A stretch of 64,000 nt of DNA from Apodemus sylvaticus (Eukaryota; Chordata; Mammalia; Rodentia; Muridae), in contig NC_067473.1 in NCBI RefSeq assembly GCF_947179515.1, positions 94,123,850 to 94,187,849 of the forward strand. The letters run 5' to 3'. The notes under the pieces are model-generated. The model ran no database searches. It had not been told where the DNA came from and was given only the letters and a program-made list of their open reading frames with translations. Below, piece by piece: positions 10,932 through 22,790 of the stretch. The number at the start of each line of letters is the position of its first letter. The stretch's first letter is position 1. A program made the position numbers and the translations under genes.

Positions 10932-13900
10932 TTAATATCCACTAATCAGAGATTGCATTCCATGTGTATTCTTTTGTGATTGGGTTACCTCACTTAGGAT
11001 GATATTTTCCAGATCAAACCATTTGCCTAAAAATTTTGTGAATTCATTGTTTCTAATTGCTGAGTAGTATTCCATTGTGTAAATATACCACATTTTCTGT
11101 ATCCATTCCTCCTTTGAGGGGCATCTGGGTTCTTTCCAGCTTCTGGCTATTATAAATAAGGCTGCTATGAACATAATGGAGCATTTGCCTTTATTGCATG
11201 CTGGGGAATACTTTGGGTATATGCCCAGGAGAGGTATAGCAGGGTCTGGAAGTCTCATGTCCAGTTTTCTGAGGAACCTCCAGACTGATTTCCAGAGTGC
11301 TTGTACCATCTTACAGCCCCACCAGCAGTGGAGGAGTGTTCCTCTTTCTCCACATCCTCGCCAACACCTGCTGTCTCCTGAGTTTTTGACCTTAGCCATT
11401 CTGAATGGTGTAAGGTGAAATCTCAGGGTTCTTTTGATCTGCATTTCCCTAATGACTAATGATATTGAGCACTTCTTAAGGTGCCTCTCGGCCATCCGAA
11501 TTTCTTCAGGTGAAAATTCTTTGTTAAGATCTGTACCCCATTTTTAATAGGGTTATTTGGTTCCCTGGGGTCTAACTTCTTGAGTTCTTTGTATATATTG
11601 GATATTAGCCCTCTATCAGATGTGGGGTTGGTGAATATTCTTTCCCATTTTGATGGTTGCCATTTTGTCCTTTTAACAGTGTGCTTTGCCTTACAGAAAC
11701 TTTGTAATTTTATGAGGTCCCATTTGTCAATTCTTGATCTTAAAGCATAAGCTATTGGTGATCTATCTGTTCAGGAAGTTTTCCCCTGTGCCCATGTCCT
11801 CAAGGGTCTTCCCCAGTTTCTTTTCTATTAGTTTAAGTGTGTCTGGTTTTACATGGAGGTCCTTGATCCACTTGGAGTGAAGTTTAGTACATGGAAATAA
11901 GAATGGATCAATTCGCATTCTTCTGCATGCTGACCTCCAATTGATCCAGCACCATTTGTTGAAAAGGCTATCTTTTATCCACTGGATGTTTTTGGCTCCT
12001 TTGTCGAAGATCAAGTGACCATAAGTGTGTGGATTCATTTCTGGATCTTCAATTCTATTCCATTGGTCCACTTGTCTGTCACTATGCCAATACCATGCAG
12101 GTTTTAACACTATTGCTCTGTAGTATTGCTTGAAGTCAGGGATACTGATTCCCCCAGAATTTCTTTTGTTGTTGAGAATAGTTTTAGCTATCCTGGGTTT
12201 CTTGTTATTCCAGATAAATTTAAGAATTGCTTTTTCTAACTCTGTGAAGAACTGAGTTGGGATTTTGATGGGGATTGCATTGAATCTGTAGATCGCTTTT
12301 GGCAATATGGCCATTTTAACTATATTAATCCTGCCAATCCATGAGCATGGCAGATTTTTCCATTTTCTGAGGTCTTCTTCGATTTCCTTCTTCAGAGACC
12401 TGAAGTTCTTGTCATATAGATCTTTCACTTGTTTGGTTAGAGTCACACCAAGATACTTTATATTGTTTGTGGCTATTTTGAAGGGTGTTGTTTCCCTAAC
12501 TTCTTTCTCAGCCTGCTTATCCTTTGAGTATAGGAAGGCAACTGATTTGCTTGAGTTGATTTTATAACCAGCCACTTTGCTGAAGTTGTTTATCAGCTGT
12601 AGGAGTTCTCTGGTGGAGGTTTTCGGGTCACTTAAGTAGACTATCATGTCATCTGCAAATAGTGATAATTTGACTTCTTCCTTTCCAATTTGTATCCCCT
12701 TGACCTATGTTGTCTAATTGCTCTAGCTAGAGCTTCACGTATTATATTGAAGATATGGAGAGAGAGGACAGCCTTGTCTACTCCCTGATTTTAGTGGTAT
12801 TGCTTCAAGTTTCTCTCCATTTAGTTTGATGTTGGCTACCGGTTGGTAGCCAACCGGAATGTTGAATTCCTGTTCTTTCCAATACTTTTAGCATAAAAGG
12901 ATGCTGGATTTTGTCAAATGCTTTTTCTGCATCTAATGAGATGATCATATGGTTTTTTCTTTGAGTTTGTTTATGTAGTGGATTGCATTGATGGATTTTC
13001 CTTATATTGAACCATCCCTCATCCCTGGGATGAAGCCTAATTGATCATGGTGGATGATCGTTTTGATGTGTTGTTGGATTCGGTTGGCAAAAATTTTATT
13101 AAGTATTTTTCCATCAATATTCATAAGAGAAATTGTCCTGAAGTTCTCTTTCTTTTTTGGATCTTTGTGTGGTTTTGGTATCAGCATAATTGTGGCTTCA
13201 TAGAAGGAGTTGGGTAGAGTTCCTTCTGTTTCTATTTTGTGGAATAGTTTGAAAAGTATTGGTGTTAGGTCTTCTATGAAGGTCTGATAGAACTCTGCAC
13301 TGAAGCCATCTGGTCCCGTGTTTTTTTTTTTGGTTGGGAGACTTTCTATGACCCTTTTTGTTTCTTCTGGTGTTATGGGACTATTTAGTTGATCTATTTG
13401 ATCCTGATTTAGTTTTGGTGTCAGATATCTGTCTAGGAAACTGTCCATTTCCTCCAGATTCTCCAGTTGTGTTGAGTATAGGCTTTTGTAGTAGGATCTA
13501 ATGATTTTTGAATTTCCTCAGTTTCTGTTGTTATATCTCCCTTTTCATTTCTAAGTTTGTTAATCTGGATACTGTCTCTGTGCTCTTTGGTTAGTCTGGC
13601 TAAGGGTTTATCTATCTTGTTGATTTTCTCAAAGAACCAGCTCCTGGTTTTGTTGATTCTTTGTATGGTTCTCTTTGTTTCTACTTGATTGATTTCGGCC
13701 CTGAGTTTGATGATTTCCTGCCTTCTACTCCTCCTTGGTGAAATAGCTTCTTTTTGTTCCAGGACTTTCAGGTTTGTCATTAAGCTGTTAGTGTATGCTC
13801 TGTCAATTTTCTTTTTGGAGGCACTCAGGGCTATGAGTTTTCCTCTTAGCACTGCTTTCATTGTGTCCTATAGATTTGGGTATGTTGTGTCTTCATTTTC

Positions 13901-14739
13901 ATTGTGTTCTAAAAAGTCTTTAATTTCTTTCTTTATTTCTTCCTTGACCAAGGTATCATTGAGTAGAATATTGTTCAGTTTCCATGTGTATGTGGGTTTT
14001 CTGTTGTTTTTGTTGCTATTGAAGACCACTTTTACTCCATAGTGATCTGATAGGAGGCATGGGATTAGTTCGATCTTCTTATATTTGTTGAGGTCTGTCT
14101 TGTGACCAATTATATGGTCGATTTTGGAGAAGGTACCATGAGGTGCTGAGAAAAAGGTATATTCTTTTGCTTTAGGATAGTATGTTTTATATATATCTGT
14201 TAAATCTAATTGGTTCAAAGCTTCAATTTGTTTCATTGTGTCCCTATTTAGTTTCTGTTTTCCTGGTCGGTCCATTGAGGAAAGTGCAGTGTTGAAGTCA
14301 CCCACAATTATTATGTTAGGTGCAATGTGTGCTTTGAGCTTTAATAAAGTTTCTTTTAAGAAAGAGGGTGCCCTTGCATTTGGAGCATAGATGTTCAAGA
14401 TTGAGAGTTCTTCTTGTTGTATTTTCCTTTGACCAGCAAGAAATGTCCCTCAGGGTCTCTTTTGATGACTTTGGGTTGAAAGTCAATTTTATCTGATATT
14501 AAAATGGCTACTCCAGCTTGTTTCCTGAGACCATTTGCTTGTAAAATTGTCTTCCAGCCTTTTATTCTAAGGTAGTGTTTGTCTTTGACCCTGAGGTGTG
14601 TTTCCTGTAAGCAGTAAAATGTAGGGTCCTGTTTTCGTATTCAGTCAGTTAGTCGATGTCTTTTTATTGGGGCATTGAGTCCATTGATGTTAAGACATAT
14701 TAAGGAATAGTGATTGTTACTTCCTATCATTTTTGACAT
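10932..14739 (-). pseudogene. LINE-1 ORF2, frameshifted
   Basis: Endonuclease plus reverse transcriptase ORF broken into pieces. The endonuclease (13,868-14,398) carries VGDFNTALSS, KIDHIIGH and the LLSDHYG catalytic end. The linker and RT N-terminus lie at 13,002-13,861 (TGPDGFSAEFYQ). RT and downstream domain continue at 11,763-12,647 (begins just after the FADD region), with the cysteine-rich C-terminus at 10,932-11,495. Breaks include a T run near 13,321-13,331 (an A run on the coding strand) and a foldback scar at 12,832-12,857. The start at 14,739 is the ATG 51 bases downstream of the ORF1 stop, on the expected ORF1-ORF2 spacing. Confidence 0.93.
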
Positions 14740-14789
14740 TATTTTTTAAATTTGATTGGTTAACTTCTTTTGGGTTTGATGAAAGGTTA

Positions 14790-15994
14790 CTATCTTGCTT
14801 TTTCCAGGGTGAAGTTTCCCTCCTTGTATTGGTGTTTTCCTCCTATTATCCTTTGTAGAGCTGGGTTTGTGGATAGATATTGGGTAAACTTGGTTTTGTC
14901 ATGGAATATGTTAGTTTCTCCATCTATGGTGATTGAGAGTTTTGCTGGATATAGTAGTTTTGGCTGGCATTTGTGTTCTCTTAGAGTCTGCATGAGATCT
15001 GCCCAGGATCTTCTAGCCTTCATAGTTTCAGGTGAAAAGTCTGCTGTGATTCTGATAGGTCTTCCTTTATATGTTACTTGGCCTTTTTCTCTTACTGCCT
15101 TTAATATTCTTTCTTTGTTTAGTACATTTGGTGTTTGATTATTATGTGAAGGTAAGTATTTCTGTTCTGTTCCAGTCTGTTTGGAGTTCTGTAGGCTTCT
15201 TGTATATTCATGGGCATCTCTCTCTTTAGGTCAGGGAAGTTTTCTTCTATAATTTTATTGAAAATGTTTGCTGGCCCTTTAAGTTGTAAATCTTCACTCT
15301 CATCTATGCCTATAATCCTTAGGTTTGGTCTTCTCATTGTGTCCTGGATTTCCTGGATATTTTGGGTTACAAGCTTTTTGCATTTTGCATTTTCTTTAAC
15401 TGTTGAGTCCATGGTTTCTATGGTATCTTCAGCATCTGAGATTCTTTCTTCTATCTGTTGTATTCTGTTGTTGATATTTGCATCTCTGTCCCCTGATTTC
15501 TTCCCAAGGTTTTCTATCTCCAAAGTTGTCTCCCTTTGAGTTTTCTTAGTTGTTTCTACTTCTGATTTTAGATCCTGGATGGTTTTGCTTAGCTCCTTCA
15601 CTTGCTTGTTTGTGCTTTCCTGTAATTCTTTAAGAGATTTTTGTGTTTCCTCTTTTGTGACCTCAGCCTGTTGACCAAAGTTCTCCTGTATTTCTTTAAG
15701 TGTTTTTTGTGTTTCCTCCTTATGGGCTTTTGTATTCTCCTGGATTTCTTTCAATGATTTTTGTATTTCCCTTGCAAGGGCTTCTAACTTTTGATCCATT
15801 TTCTCCTGAATTTCTTTAAGTATGTCCTTCATGTGTTCCTGTACCAGCATCATGACCAGTGATTTTAAATCCAAATCTTGTTTTACTGGTGTGATGGGGT
15901 ATCCAGGACATGCTGGTAAAGGAGAATTGGGTTCAGACGTTGCCATATTGCCTTGATTTCTGTTAGTAATGTTCCTGCATTCGCTTTTTGCCAT
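14790..15994 (-). pseudogene. LINE-1 ORF1 with one-base frameshift
   Basis: ORF1p (nucleic-acid-binding trimeric chaperone of the L1 RNP). The first 291 codons (15,119-15,994) are open: a short N-terminus, then a coiled coil made of repeated units of about 20-23 residues (the QKSLKEIQEN pattern occurs several times), then the RRM start (RPNLRIIGIDESED). The frame then shifts in a short A run near 15,135 and terminates. The C-terminal domain continues in another frame at 14,790-15,023 (CQPKLLYPAKLSITIDGET). The loss looks like one A missing from an A run. Confidence 0.92.
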
Positions 15995-16585
15995 CTAGTT
16001 CTCACAGGTGTTAGTTGGTCTTGTCGATGCTGGACTCACCAGTGCAAGCTGCCCCTTCCCAGGTGGCCTCTGGTGCACAGCTTACCTCCTGCACTGCCTA
16101 CCTCCTGCACTGCCTGGAGACAGGGTGCTGTTGCCCAGGCTGATCTGTATCAGGAAGCGGAGAGATCTGAGGGCTCTTGCCAGAGGCCTCAGGGCTGGAA
16201 CCTAAGCTCCATGCCTCTAGAGCAAGCTGTGCGCTCTCCCAGACTGCCTCTGGGTGCACACCAGGTCTCTGGCACTTCTTGGAGACCGAGTGCTGTGGAC
16301 AAGGCTGTTCAGATCCCAAAGCAGACACCTGGAGGCTCCTGCAGGGGCCCACTGGATTCACCAGAGCACACTGACTTCTCCCCACTGGCCGCCCAGAAGC
16401 CCCTCTGTCCTCTTGCAGGACCTGGAGATGTGGTGTTGCTGCCCAGGCTGATCTGTATCCGGAAGTGAAGAGATCTGAGGGCTCCCTCCAGAGGCCTCAG
16501 ATCCCAAAGCAGACACCTGGAGGCTCCTGCAGGGGCCCACTGGATTCACCAGAGCACACTGACTTCTCCCCACTGGCAGCCCGGC
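15995..16585 (-). promoter_or_regulatory. LINE-1 5'UTR with repeated promoter units
   Basis: GC-rich 5'UTR on the minus strand. A segment starting near 16,311 recurs at 16,499 (period 188), and a second segment around 16,131 recurs near 16,437. This is the arrangement expected of tandem L1 promoter units. Promoter function is inferred from the family. Confidence 0.75.
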
Positions 16586-16599
16586 AATACTATATTTTC
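16586..16599. repeat. Right target-site duplication of full-length L1
   Basis: AATACTATATTTTC, identical to 10,631-10,644. Confidence 0.95.
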
Positions 16600-17831
16600 A
16601 TTTCTGTCATTCCATATATAGATTTAAAAAGACTTTCTATACCAAACATATGATGGTTTTTAACTTAAAAAAGTCTGTTTCTTTTTTATATCTTATTCAG
16701 GGAATTATCTATGCCTATATTTTTCCATGTTCAAATTAGACTGTTTATGTTGTTAATGGTGTGATTTTATTGATTTTGAATTTTATTTTTCTTTTTATCT
16801 TCTGAATCCATCATCATATTTACCAGATAGATTCTATTTTAGACTCAATTATTTGAGGTCAAAACAATTAATATTTCCTCTTATATAGCTGGGATTAGCT
16901 CAGCAAACCACACAAACTCAATTTGTCATCATTTGTATCCTGGCTGGATCTGTTAGCACATTTTCACTTACATGCTATTATTTGATTAAGTTCTGGATTT
17001 TAAGTATTGTCATTTTTGCTACAGTAAATAAGCACTTACATTTATTTTAACTTATTCTTTCTACACATACACTCTCTTGAAACATTTAATTGAATTAATT
17101 ATACTCTATCAAATTATTATGAACATATAATTTCATATAGAGTTTGGGTTTTTTTTTATGTGTTTTCCTTTAATTTTTCTACAGAGAGTTACTTTTTTCT
17201 GTGTAGCATTTTTGTTTGACCTGAAGTTTAGTACTTATAATTCCCAAATGTGCTTTACTTTTCAATGTATGTATTTCTTCATATAGAAATACATATAATT
17301 GTGTACATTACAAGTATATACATTCATATAGGTGTGTACCTATATGTGAATTCATCAGTGTGTTTACATGTGCATTTTATTTCCTTTGGAATTCCCTGCT
17401 TTCTTGTCTTCATATATAACTTGTTATTTAAATCGAAGTATTAAAAAATAAAGCTTTTTAATTTTATTTAATAAATAATTTTTTTCTAAATGCTCACCAA
17501 TATTTTGTCATTTTCAGTAACTAATTCTCATTTTCATTTTCAAATCCTAAATGTAGCATATACAAATACGAATCTATAGCAAACTGAAAATACTCTGTGC
17601 AAGTGAAATTATTACTAGTTACACTGACATTCTACTTTCCTACAATGTTAAAACATGGCCTCTTCTCCCAGAAAGTTATGTTCTAGTTCAGTGATTTCCA
17701 ATAGATTATGTAAATTTGGAAACACCAGCTGAAAGTGGAAGTGCTAATAGAGATATTTAGGATTCAGACTTGTGAGAATAATAAAAAGAGATCACACTTT
17801 TACATTATTGTAGATTATGTGTGTAAAAAAA
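16600..17831. other. Kappa-locus spacer, copy A (left half)
   Basis: AT-rich spacer without genes. From about 17,355 it is homologous to 44,650-44,800, and from about 17,505 to 17,835 to 50,735-51,045, which makes it a segmental duplicate of the spacer downstream of V-kappa pseudogene 3. 16,600-17,350 has no recognisable feature. Confidence 0.75.
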
Positions 17832-17847
17832 CAGATTTAAATATTTT
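17832..17847. repeat. Left TSD of minus-strand L1
   Basis: CAGATTTAAATATTTT, identical in 16 bases to 19,784-19,799. Confidence 0.93.
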
Positions 17848-19783
17848 TTCTTTTTTTTATTCACTATATTTTTTACATTTCAAATGATTTCCCTTTCCTG
17901 ACTCCCCACTCCCCGAAGGTCCCCTAAGCCCTCTTCCCTCCCCCTGTGCCCCCATCCACCCTTCCCACTTCCCTGTTCTGGTATTGCTCTACACTGCTGC
18001 ACTGAGCCTTTCCAGAACCAGGGGCCACTCCTCCATTCTTCTTGGACATCATTTGATATGCGGATTATGTCTTGGGTATTCCAAGTTTCTAGGCTAATAT
18101 CCACTTATCTGTGAGTGCATACTATGATTCTTCTTTTGAGACTGGGTTACCTCAGTATGTTCTATAGCTCCATCCATTTGTCTAAGAATTTCATGAATTC
18201 ATTGTTTCTAATGGCTGAATAGTACTCCATTGGGTATATATATTCCATTTATTTGTATCCATTCCTCTGTTGAGGGACATCTGAGTTCTTTCCAGCTTCT
18301 GGCTATTATAAATAAGGCTGCTATGAACATAGTGGAGTATGTATCCTTATTACATGCTGGGGAATCCTCTGGGTATATGCCCAGGAGTGGTATAGCAAGG
18401 TCCTCCAGAATTGACGTGCCCGATTTTCAGAGGAATCACCAGAATGATTTCCATAGTGGTTATACCAACTTGCAACCCCACCAGCAGTGGAGGAGTATTC
18501 CTTTTTCTCCACATCTTCACCAACACCTGCTGTCTACTGAGATTTTAATCTTAGTCATTCTGACTGGTGTGAAGTGAAATCTCAGGGTTGTTTTGATTTG
18601 CATTTCCCTAATGCCTAATGATGGTGAACATTTTTTAAGATGCTTCTCAGCCATCTGAAGTTCTTCAGGTGAAAATTCTTTGTTTAGCTCTATACCCCAT
18701 TTTTAATAGGGTTACTTGGTTTTCTGGGGTCTACCTTTTTGAGTTCTTTGTATATATTGGATATTAGCCCTCTGTCAGATGTAGGGTTAGTGAAGATGCT
18801 TTCCCATTTTGTTGCTTGTTGTTTTGTCCTTTTGACAGCGTCCTTTGTCTTACAGAAACTTTGTAATTTTATGAGATCCCATTTGTCAATTCTTGATCTT
18901 AGAGCATAAGCTATTGGTGTTCAGTTCAGGAACTTTCCCCCTGTACTGATGTCCTCAATGGTCTTCCCCAGTTTCTTTTCTATTAGTTTCAGTGTGTCTG
19001 GCTTTACGTGGAGGTCCTTGATCCACTTGGAGTTGAGTTTAGTACAAGGAGATAAGGATGGATCAATTAGCATTCTTCTTCATGCTGATCTCCAATTGAA
19101 CCAGCACCATTTGTTGAAAAGGCTATCTTTTTCACACTGGATGTTTTCAGCTACTTTGTCGAACATCAAGTGGACATAGGTGTGTGGGTTCATTTCTGGA
19201 TCTTCAGTTCTTTTCCATTGCTCCTCCTGCCTGTCATTGTACCAATACCATGCAGTTTTTAACACTATTGCTCTGTAGTATTGCTTGAGGTCTGGGATAC
19301 TGATTTCCCCAGAATTTCTTTTGTTTTTGAGAATAGTTTTAGCTATCCTGGGTTTTTTGTTATTCCAGATGAATTTGAGAATTGCTCTTTCTAACTCTAT
19401 GAAGAATTGAGTTGGGATTTTGATGGGCATTGCTTGAATCTGTATATTGCTTTTGGCAAGATGGCCATTTTAACTATATTAATCCTGCCAATTCACGAGC
19501 ATGGAAGATTTTTCCATTTTCTGAGGTCTTCTTCCATTTCCTTCTTCAGAGATTTGAAGTTCTTTTCATACAGATCTTTCACTGTTTGGTCAGAGTCACA
19601 CCAAGGTACTTTATATTGTTTGTGGCTATTGTGAAGAGTGTCATTTCCCTAATTTCTTTCTCAGTCTGCTTATCCTTTGAGTATAGGAAGGTTACTGATT
19701 TTCTTGAGTTGATTTTATAACCTGCCACTTTGCTGAAGTTGTTTATCAGCTGTAGAAGTTCTCTAGTGGAGTTTTTGGCTCAC
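17848..19783 (-). mobile_element. 5'-truncated LINE-1 inserted in spacer copy A
   Basis: Minus-strand L1 of 1.94 kb: tail and 3'UTR at the left (17,848-18,105), then ORF2 C-terminus up to the RT region just after FADD (codons around STRELLQLINNFSK at the right end). Multiple frameshifts. The 16-bp TSD bounds it. The homologous spacer at about 51,045-51,065 has the uninterrupted target. Confidence 0.95.
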
Positions 19784-20575
19784 CAGATTTAAATATTTTA
19801 AAGTTAAAAACTCATTTCAATTTTTCTAAAGGAAGATGTCAGACATTTAGGCATTATTAGATCTTGTAGTATGATTCAGGGACTACTTGTTATTTCCTAC
19901 ATATTTAGTAAGACATGAATACCATCAGAATAAATAGGTTGCAAGTGTGCTCTGAATGATGAGGCATGACGAGAGGAATAGTTGACTCATAAGATCATCC
20001 TATTCATAGTTACCTTTTACAAATAAAGTTATTAAATTAATGCTTGACCAGAGCCACAGGCTTAGAAAAATCAAAGGCAGGGTTTTCAATTGGTTTTCTG
20101 AGCTAAATGCCAATAGCTTCACAACTGATTACAAATATAATTTTCTTAGAGTTATGAATATTAGCTGCCTTCTGAATTAACTTCAATGATCAGCAGGTCT
20201 GTGCACAACCTCTAGACTCCAGGTATCAGAGTCTAATGCTGATATTTATTCTTCTAAGATGTTAGCACCTTAGCATGAACAATGGGCACTACCTCCCACA
20301 GTTCTTTTTTCCATTGTAACAATCAGTCTATAGCTCAACAATCTCTCTCCCTATTAGAAAAACACATATGATTATATTGATCACACACATATATTTCAGA
20401 ATGTATATGTCATTTCAAACTCATAACTTAACTACACCTGACAAGTCCTTTTGACATGTCAATATCAATTTAAAAGTTCTAGAACCAAGACTTGGATAAT
20501 TCTAGGAATGTTAAATGTAGTCCATTAATCTAGAAGTGTTAGTTTGTATCCTTTCCTTAAAACAAGACCTTTTGG
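19784..20575. other. Kappa-locus spacer, copy A (right half)
   Basis: 19,784-20,050 is homologous to 51,047-51,310, including the motif GTTGCAAGTGTGCTCT. Beyond about 20,050 the copies differ and no gene or repeat is recognised to 20,575. Confidence 0.75.
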
Positions 20576-21955
20576 TCTAACTTCTTGAGTTCTTTGTATA
20601 TATTGGGTATTAGCCCTCTGTTGGATGTAGAGTTGGTGAAGATCTTTTCCCAATATGTTGGCTGCCATTTTGTCCAATTGACAGTGTCCTTTGCTTTACA
20701 GAAACTTTGTAATTTTATGAGGTCCCATTTGTCAATTCTTTATCTTAGAGCATAAGTTATTGGTGTTCTGTTCAGGAATATTTCCCTTGTGTCCATGTCC
20801 TCAAGGGTCTTCCCTGGTTTCTTTTCTATTAGTGTGTCTGGTTTTATGTGGAGGTCCTTGATCCACTTGGAGTTGAGCTTAGTACAAGTGGAGAAGAATG
20901 GATCAATTTGCATTTTTTCTGTATGCTGATCTCCAGTTGAACCAGCAATATTTGTTGAATCTTTTTTTTTCCCACTGGATGGTTTTAGCTCCTTTGTCAA
21001 AGATCAAATGACTGTGGGTGTGTGGGTTCATTTCTGGGTCTTAAACTTCAGAGAGACAAATAACCCTATTAAAAATGGGGTACAGAGCTAAACAAAGAAT
21101 TTTCACCTGAAGAACTTTGAATGGCTGAGAAGCACCTTAAGAAATGTTCAACATCATTAGTCATTAGGGAAATGCAAATCAAAACAGCCCTGAGATTTCC
21201 CCTTACACCAGTCAGAATGGCAAAGATTAAAAACTCAGGAGACAGCAGGTGTTGGCACGGATGTGGAGAAAGAGGAATACTCCTCCACTGCTGGTGGGAT
21301 TGCAAGCTGGTACAACCATTCTGGAAATCAGTCTGGCAGTTCCTCAGAAAACTGGACATGACACTTCCAGAGGACCCTGCTATACCACTCCTGGGCATAT
21401 ACCCAGAGGATTTCCCAGCATGCAATAAGGACACATGCTTCACTATGTTCATAGCAGCCATATGTATAATAGCCAGAAGCTAGAAAGAACCCAGATGTCC
21501 CTCAGTTGAGGAGTGGATTCAGAAAACGTGGTTTATTTACACAATAGAATACTACTCAGCAATTAAAAACAATGAATTCATGAAATTCTTAGGGAAAAGT
21601 TTGGAACTGGAAAATATCATCCTAAGTGAGGTAACTCATTCACAAAAGAACACACATGGATTGCAGTCACTGATAAGTGGATATTAGTCCAGAAGCTCTC
21701 AATTACCAAGATACAATTCACATATCAAATCATTTCTAAGAAGATGGAAGGAGAGGGACCTGGTCGTGGAATGGCTTGATGCAGCACTGTATGGGTTTAC
21801 CAGGAGTGGGAAGAGGTTGATTGGAGAACGGGTGGAGGGAAGAGGGCTTATGAGGCTTATGGGAAGAGGGGAACTGGGAAAGGGAAAGTCATTTGAAGTA
21901 TAAACAAAGAATATAGAAAATAAAAGTCTACTGCAGCCTGAAAAAAAAAACCATG
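20576..21955 (+). mobile_element. LINE-1 with 5' inversion (twin-priming structure)
   Basis: 20,576-21,045 is ORF2 sequence on the minus strand, and 21,046-21,955 continues on the plus strand from the adjacent ORF2 position through the C-terminus (open over 21,121-21,483), 3'UTR and A-rich tail. The two parts meet in L1 coordinates almost without loss: the inverted part ends at the AACTCAAGAAGTTAGA region and the plus part starts at the next codons. Flanks share a diverged AAAAC-AGACCTTTT-like sequence, a probable TSD. Confidence 0.9.
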
Positions 21956-22262
21956 ACCTTTTTGAAGTCTGAAAAAAAATTAGATGGTGATTTATTAATC
22001 AATAGAGTAGGGAGACACACCAATCTCAATGTGTACAGGTATTTACTTAATATATGTGAGTTAGAGTCTCTTAAGAAGTTGTTGAATGTATTAAGGAGGT
22101 AGCAATGCTCACTATTATACCATGAACTCACACTTTCACAGGAATATATAATCCAAAACAAAACCATTTATTATTTAATTCAATGTAAGGGCTATTTAAA
22201 AAAGGAAAATTGAATGTTTTTGGAATTCTTTTCTCATTTGCAAATATCATTAAGGGAGGTGT
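21956..22262. other. Spacer without recognisable feature
   Basis: Follows the tail of the inverted L1. AT-rich and without splice-flanked V exon or SINE. Confidence 0.5.
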
Positions 22263-22790
22263 GGTAAGATTTCAGATCCCAGATGCCTTGCAGCCTCATG
22301 ATTCACTTGTTTAAGTTGATAGGAACTGTCATCCTCCTATTGACATTCTCTAAAATTGTCCTGAGTGAATCTTTGCCAGATACTGGGGCTATCATGTGAG
22401 AACTCAGAAATGTCTTCCAAGCCTCAAGAATCAAGGAGACACAGTCCCACATGTTCGATTTCAGCAGAAAAAGAGCATAGGGAAGAGGCAGCATTAAGGT
22501 CAATCCATCTCAAAGCTGCTGCATGGTACTCCTGATGGGGATGGTGCTCTGTATACTGAAGAAGCTGCTCTACAACTAGGTGTTTGTTCTCACCTGTCAC
22601 TCATGTCCAGAGCCTTAGATAATCAGCATGCTCATACTCATGCTGCAACATTGTGGGACCTTGCATAGTTAATTTTTGAAAGATCCCAAAGATTTCCTGG
22701 CTTCTCGACTAAGTATTGAAGACAGAATTGATTATACTTCTGATGATCAATAAAGTTGGATGGTCATAATAAAGACATACATATTTGATC
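22263..22790 (+). pseudogene. Candidate processed pseudogene of an unidentified gene
   Basis: Less AT-rich than its surroundings. In the frame beginning at about 22,323, roughly 115 codons contain only three stops before the TAG at 22,666-22,668, and the stretch 22,500-22,665 is fully open (LYTEEAALQLG, LSLMSRALDNQ). Two AATAAA signals follow at about 22,750 and 22,774. No intron-like interruption and no clear A tail are visible. I do not recognise the protein. The coding look may be chance. Confidence 0.3.

Larger units (their letters stand above)
10645..16585 (-). mobile_element. Full-length LINE-1 (minus strand), 5.94 kb
   Basis: Complete structure read on the minus strand: 5'UTR with repeated units (about 15,995-16,585), ORF1 (14,790-15,994), ORF2 (10,932-14,739), 3'UTR, and an A-rich tail seen as T/C-rich sequence at 10,645-10,690. 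Perfect 14-bp TSDs bound it. Several frameshifts make it inactive, yet long open stretches survive, so it is of middle age. Confidence 0.95.

Noticed and set aside
13689..14042. Long plus-strand frames antisense to L1 ORF2 (also 11,167-11,418; 52,630-52,899; 53,850-54,437; 62,464-62,886)
   Set aside because: They recur opposite every L1 copy, with the same residues, because the sense strand is conserved. They are shadows of ORF2.
15953..16468. Open frames in the L1 5'UTR of the minus-strand element
   Set aside because: GC-rich repeated promoter units give chance frames. No start context or family match.
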